Source: an uncultured Bacillota bacterium
GTDB taxonomy: Bacteria > Bacillota_I > Bacilli_A > RF39 > UBA660
Direction of reading: 5' to 3'
Length of the DNA: 5,371 nucleotides
Assembly (NCBI GenBank): GCA_905200435.1
Contig: CAJKKJ010000075.1
Coordinates: forward strand, 1 to 5,371
The notes under the pieces were generated by a model. The model was not told where the DNA came from, did not search any database, and saw only the letters and a list, made by a program, of their open reading frames with translations. The position numbers and the translations under genes were made by a program. Below, in pieces: positions 5,332-5,371 of the stretch (positions are counted from its first letter, which is position 1; each line of letters opens with the position of its first letter).

Positions 5332-5371
5332 TAGTATTTTAATATATATCACATAAATTTGTAATGAACAT

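Larger units (their letters stand above)
5120..5371. other. Gene-free AT-rich region carrying the parS pair
   Basis: No open frame of useful length on either strand: all three minus frames entering from the right edge stop within about 17 codons. Besides the two parS sites and the degenerate repeat it has a small inverted repeat AATGCA-TT-TGCATT at 5175-5188. I found no TTATCCACA-type DnaA boxes, tRNA or terminator. It looks like a segregation (centromere-like) spacer and not the replication origin itself. Confidence 0.7.

Noticed and set aside
5120..5371. Replication origin (oriC) in the parS spacer
   Set aside because: Very AT-rich and near parS, but no DnaA-box cluster and no dnaA or dnaN next to it.
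5364..5371. Start of a plus-strand gene at the right edge (ATGAACA...)
   Set aside because: Only two codons visible and no ribosome binding site upstream.

Overview
This window is a very AT-rich stretch of bacterial chromosome. It carries the conserved tadA - dnaX - ebfC - recR - (bofA-like) - holB - ricT gene string, all on the minus strand, so it reads from right to left. Gene order, AGGAGG-type ribosome binding sites, a BofA-like protein and RicT all point to Bacillota. The strong AT bias and compact genes suggest an uncultured or host-associated Bacilli lineage (RF39/Mollicutes-like is my guess, not shown). Genes stop at TGA as well as TAA/TAG, and conserved tryptophans are TGG. The code is therefore the standard bacterial one and not the Mycoplasma code.

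Right end (about 5120-5371): no gene. It contains two parS centromere sites 97 bp apart, the landmark bound by ParB/Spo0J near the replication origin. Next (about 5003-5119) is an RNA gene that protein-only annotation would miss: a small 4.5S-type signal recognition particle RNA. It has a good sigma-A promoter, the GGAA tetraloop with its conserved asymmetric-loop bases, and a U-tract end. Then come tadA (tRNA A34 deaminase) and a TGn-TATAAT extended -10 promoter, followed by the tightly packed dnaX-ebfC-recR block. In that block, genes are separated by 10 nt (dnaX to ebfC) or overlap in TAATG (ebfC to recR). A short two-helix membrane protein with the BofA signature follows, then holB, then ricT, which runs off the left edge.

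Functionally, dnaX (tau) and holB (delta') supply the clamp loader of DNA polymerase III. EbfC and RecR are its classic neighbours: a nucleoid-associated protein and a recombination mediator. RicT is a subunit of the Fe-S Ric complex, which directs RNase Y. The SRP RNA and tadA serve protein targeting and decoding. In Bacillus the gene tmk and several others lie between recR and holB; here only the BofA-like gene remains.

The least ordinary items are: the parS pair; the SRP RNA lying upstream of tadA instead of between tadA and dnaX; a 24-bp perfect palindrome plus a direct repeat of its arm inside the dnaX linker, with a degenerate relative near parS; a cluster of slippery A-runs, including an exact A AAA AAG heptamer, in the same linker; and the shortened BofA-like protein. 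I see no mobile element, CRISPR array, phage gene or clearly new system; this is mostly a housekeeping, origin-proximal region.
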